64,000 nucleotides of DNA from Arsukibacterium sp. MJ3. Its GTDB lineage: Bacteria; Pseudomonadota; Gammaproteobacteria; Enterobacterales; Alteromonadaceae. The position numbers and the translations under genes were made by a program. Below, one piece after another: positions 62,443 to 64,000 of this stretch. The notes beneath the pieces are model-generated. The model was given only the letters and a program-made list of their open reading frames with translations. It searched no databases and was not told the DNA's origin. The number at the start of each line of letters is the position of its first letter. Positions within the stretch are counted from its first letter, which is position 1. The stretch spans positions 124,001 to 188,000 of the forward strand of contig NZ_LAHP01000001.1 in assembly GCF_000987765.1 (NCBI RefSeq). The letters run 5' to 3'.

Positions 62443-64000
62443 AACAAGCTTTTGGTTATTTTCTCATATAAATCGTTACTTAAGGTTGGCTTAGCAGCCA
62501 GCAACTGTAATTGTTGCAATAAATGCTCACGTCGTTCACCTGCAAAACGCTGCCAAGCCAGTAAAGGTGTAATGAGTCTGGCGGCTACTTGTGGATTAAT
62601 ACCGTCCATTCGGGTTACCACCTCTGCCAAACTACGATAACCTGCGCCGTCTTCGCGATGAAACTGTGCCGGATTACGCATGCTAAAAGCACCAAACAAG
62701 GCGCGTACCCTATTAGGATTTTTCCAGCTAAATAGAGGATGATTGGTTAGTTCAGTAATGTCGATAAATACCTGAGGGGATGGGTTACTCGCTAATAGTG
62801 AAAAATATTTGTCCATTACCTGAACATCCTGTTGCCACTTACTGGCAAAATCATCAGCCAGCTCGTTTAAACAAGTATGTGAGCCAAGTTGTGCCGCTGT
62901 TAAAGCCGCCATCGTATCGGTCATATTGTCAGACTGTATATAATGCTGCTGAAGCCGGTTCGAGCTTTGTTCAAGCAATGACAGATAAGCCAGACAGCGA
63001 TTGCGCAACGCCCGCTGACCAGTAGCCTGCTCAGTATAATGATAAGGTAATGGCTTAAGCGACTGGTAACAAAGCAGCCAGTGTTCAGCTAGCTGTTCTG
63101 CTAGTTGTTGTTTAATTGTCGCCAGACTACTCAGGATGGTGTCTACCGGTATCAGTGAATACTGCTCAGCTAACGTATCAAAATCTGGTAACGTTAGTAG
63201 CTCTGCCGTTAACGCCAAATCAGATAGCGGTTGCTCCAACCAGCCACGAAGTAATGCTAATAGTGCATCAGATAGCGTCAATGCGCGTTCTGGATGATTC
63301 ACTTTGTCACTAATAACCGCAGACCAGAATTGCTGCATAGCATCCCAGCGCGCAAAGCCATTGTCAGCTTGGGCGGCAATTAACAACAATTGTGCGGGTT
63401 GGTAATTTTGCTGCATTTTAACCGGCGCCGAGAAGTTTTCCCACACCACTACCGGCTCACTGTTAATATTAGTAAACGTAACATGTTCAGCGTATTGGCT
63501 AAGGGTTAATAAATGTTGCTGATTTACCCGGCCATCGACGCTGAGCAATTGTATTTGCAATGGAATAACCAGCGCGTGCTTTGTTTGCTGATCTGCCGTG
63601 GCAGTGGTGCACTGTTTAATATTCAGCGTTAATGTCGCACTGCTGGCATCATAATGCTGGATTAAGCTTACCTGTGGCGTACCTGATTGACTATACCACA
63701 AGCGAAATTGAGTTAAATCGATATGGTTAGCATCTTGCATTGCCAATACAAAATCATCACAGGTTACCGCCTGCCCATCATGGCGCTGCAGGTAAAGCGC
63801 CAAGCCTTGGTTAAAACCAGCTTGCCCTAATAAGGTTTGTAGCATCCGAATGACTTCTGCACCTTTATCGTACACTGTCACGGTATAGAAATTATTCATC
63901 TCTATTACCTGCTCAGGTCTTATTGGGTGAGCCATTGGCCCGGCATCTTCAGCAAACTGAGCGGTGCGAATAAGCTTTACGGCGTCAATCCGGTTTAACG
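62439..64000 (-). CDS. pepN: Aminopeptidase N, C-terminal part (5' end beyond window)
   Basis: The last about 520 residues of M1-family PepN (full length about 870). The visible part begins in the catalytic domain with LNRIDAVKLIRTAQFAEDAG, then MAHPIRPEQVIEMNNFYTVT and DKGAEVIRML. The HExxH zinc site lies upstream of the window. The C-terminal helical domain is complete with VRALFGAFSMRNPAQFHRED and GAGYRSLAEVVTRMDGINPQ. The first ATG at 63935 is internal, because the frame continues to the edge. In E. coli pepN is next to pyrD; here about 13 kb separate them. Confidence 0.95.
   Translation of the reverse strand, partial: LNRIDAVKLIRTAQFAEDAGPMAHPIRPEQVIEMNNFYTVTVYDKGAEVIRMLQTLLGQAGFNQGLALYLQRHDGQAVTCDDFVLAMQDANHIDLTQFRLWYSQSGTPQVSLIQHYDASSATLTLNIKQCTTATADQQTKHALVIPLQIQLLSVDGRVNQQHLLTLSQYAEHVTFTNINSEPVVVWENFSAPVKMQQNYQPAQLLLIAAQADNGFARWDAMQQFWSAVISDKVNHPERALTLSDALLALLRGWLEQPLSDLALTAELLTLPDFDTLAEQYSLIPVDTILSSLATIKQQLAEQLAEHWLLCYQSLKPLPYHYTEQATGQRALRNRCLAYLSLLEQSSNRLQQHYIQSDNMTDTMAALTAAQLGSHTCLNELADDFASKWQQDVQVMDKYFSLLASNPSPQVFIDITELTNHPLFSWKNPNRVRALFGAFSMRNPAQFHREDGAGYRSLAEVVTRMDGINPQVAARLITPLLAWQRFAGERREHLLQQLQLLAAKPTLSNDLYEKITKSLL

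Overview
The window reads as a chromosomal segment of an aquatic, heterotrophic gammaproteobacterium of the Alteromonadales/Chromatiales type. Rheinheimera, Alishewanella or Arsukibacterium are the closest fits by gene content, but this is inferred from recognition of the genes and not from any search. Supporting this are a HexR-controlled Entner-Doudoroff operon, FabA and Rmf, NAD-dependent 180-kDa-type glutamate dehydrogenase, ZapC, PepN with a DUF2835 partner, M61 and DUF3466 proteins, and a light-driven rhodopsin with its own retinal pathway. Gene density is high, with short intergenic gaps and many overlapping start/stop codons.

Region 1 (1-12.8 kb) is central carbon metabolism. A minus-strand operon zwf-pgl-edd-glk-eda turns glucose into pyruvate and glyceraldehyde-3-phosphate. 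The regulator gene hexR is divergent from zwf, and pyk follows hexR. Perfect HexR-type palindromes lie in front of zwf and in front of pyk. A DMT-family permease, an ATP-type phosphofructokinase and a LytS/LytTR two-component pair follow. Region 2 (12.3-24.2 kb) holds housekeeping genes: a thioesterase, an M61 aminopeptidase, an M23 peptidase, an unusual PTPS-like protein, fabA, rmf, a DUF3466 protein, uup, a glutaredoxin-like gene and rlmKL.

Region 3 (24.2-48.0 kb) looks like accessory DNA set into an otherwise conserved neighbourhood. In E. coli pepN-pyrD-zapC lie close to rlmKL-uup-...-rmf-fabA; here about 24 kb separate rlmKL from zapC. The region starts with two intact initiator tRNA genes and two decayed copies. 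It continues with an enlarged helicase IV-like protein carrying a nuclease-like insertion and zinc fingers, a pair of tiny coupled ORFs cut off by an IS3-family remnant, an FAD monooxygenase, rmuC, the operon crtE-crtI-crtB-crtY-blh, and a proton-pumping rhodopsin gene. Then come selO, a membrane diguanylate cyclase, a non-canonical Nramp-like transporter, a broken phosphodiesterase gene, a secreted PHB-depolymerase-like esterase, a methyltransferase and a cardiolipin synthase. The crt/blh genes make beta-carotene and cleave it to retinal, so the rhodopsin's chromophore is supplied locally apart from the isoprenoid precursors.

Region 4 (48.1-64 kb) returns to conserved genes: zapC, pyrD and the NAD-glutamate dehydrogenase. 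It then has a four-gene operon (DUF1302, DUF1329, a YCF48-like repeat protein and an RND/MMPL permease) that looks like an envelope trafficking unit. It ends with DUF2835 and the 3' part of pepN, which runs off the end. No CRISPR array, rRNA or complete mobile element was seen. Apart from recognisable families, the best candidates for new biology are the helicase/nuclease/zinc-finger fusion, the rhodopsin with an apparently closed carotenoid window, the altered Nramp protein and the initiator-tRNA array.
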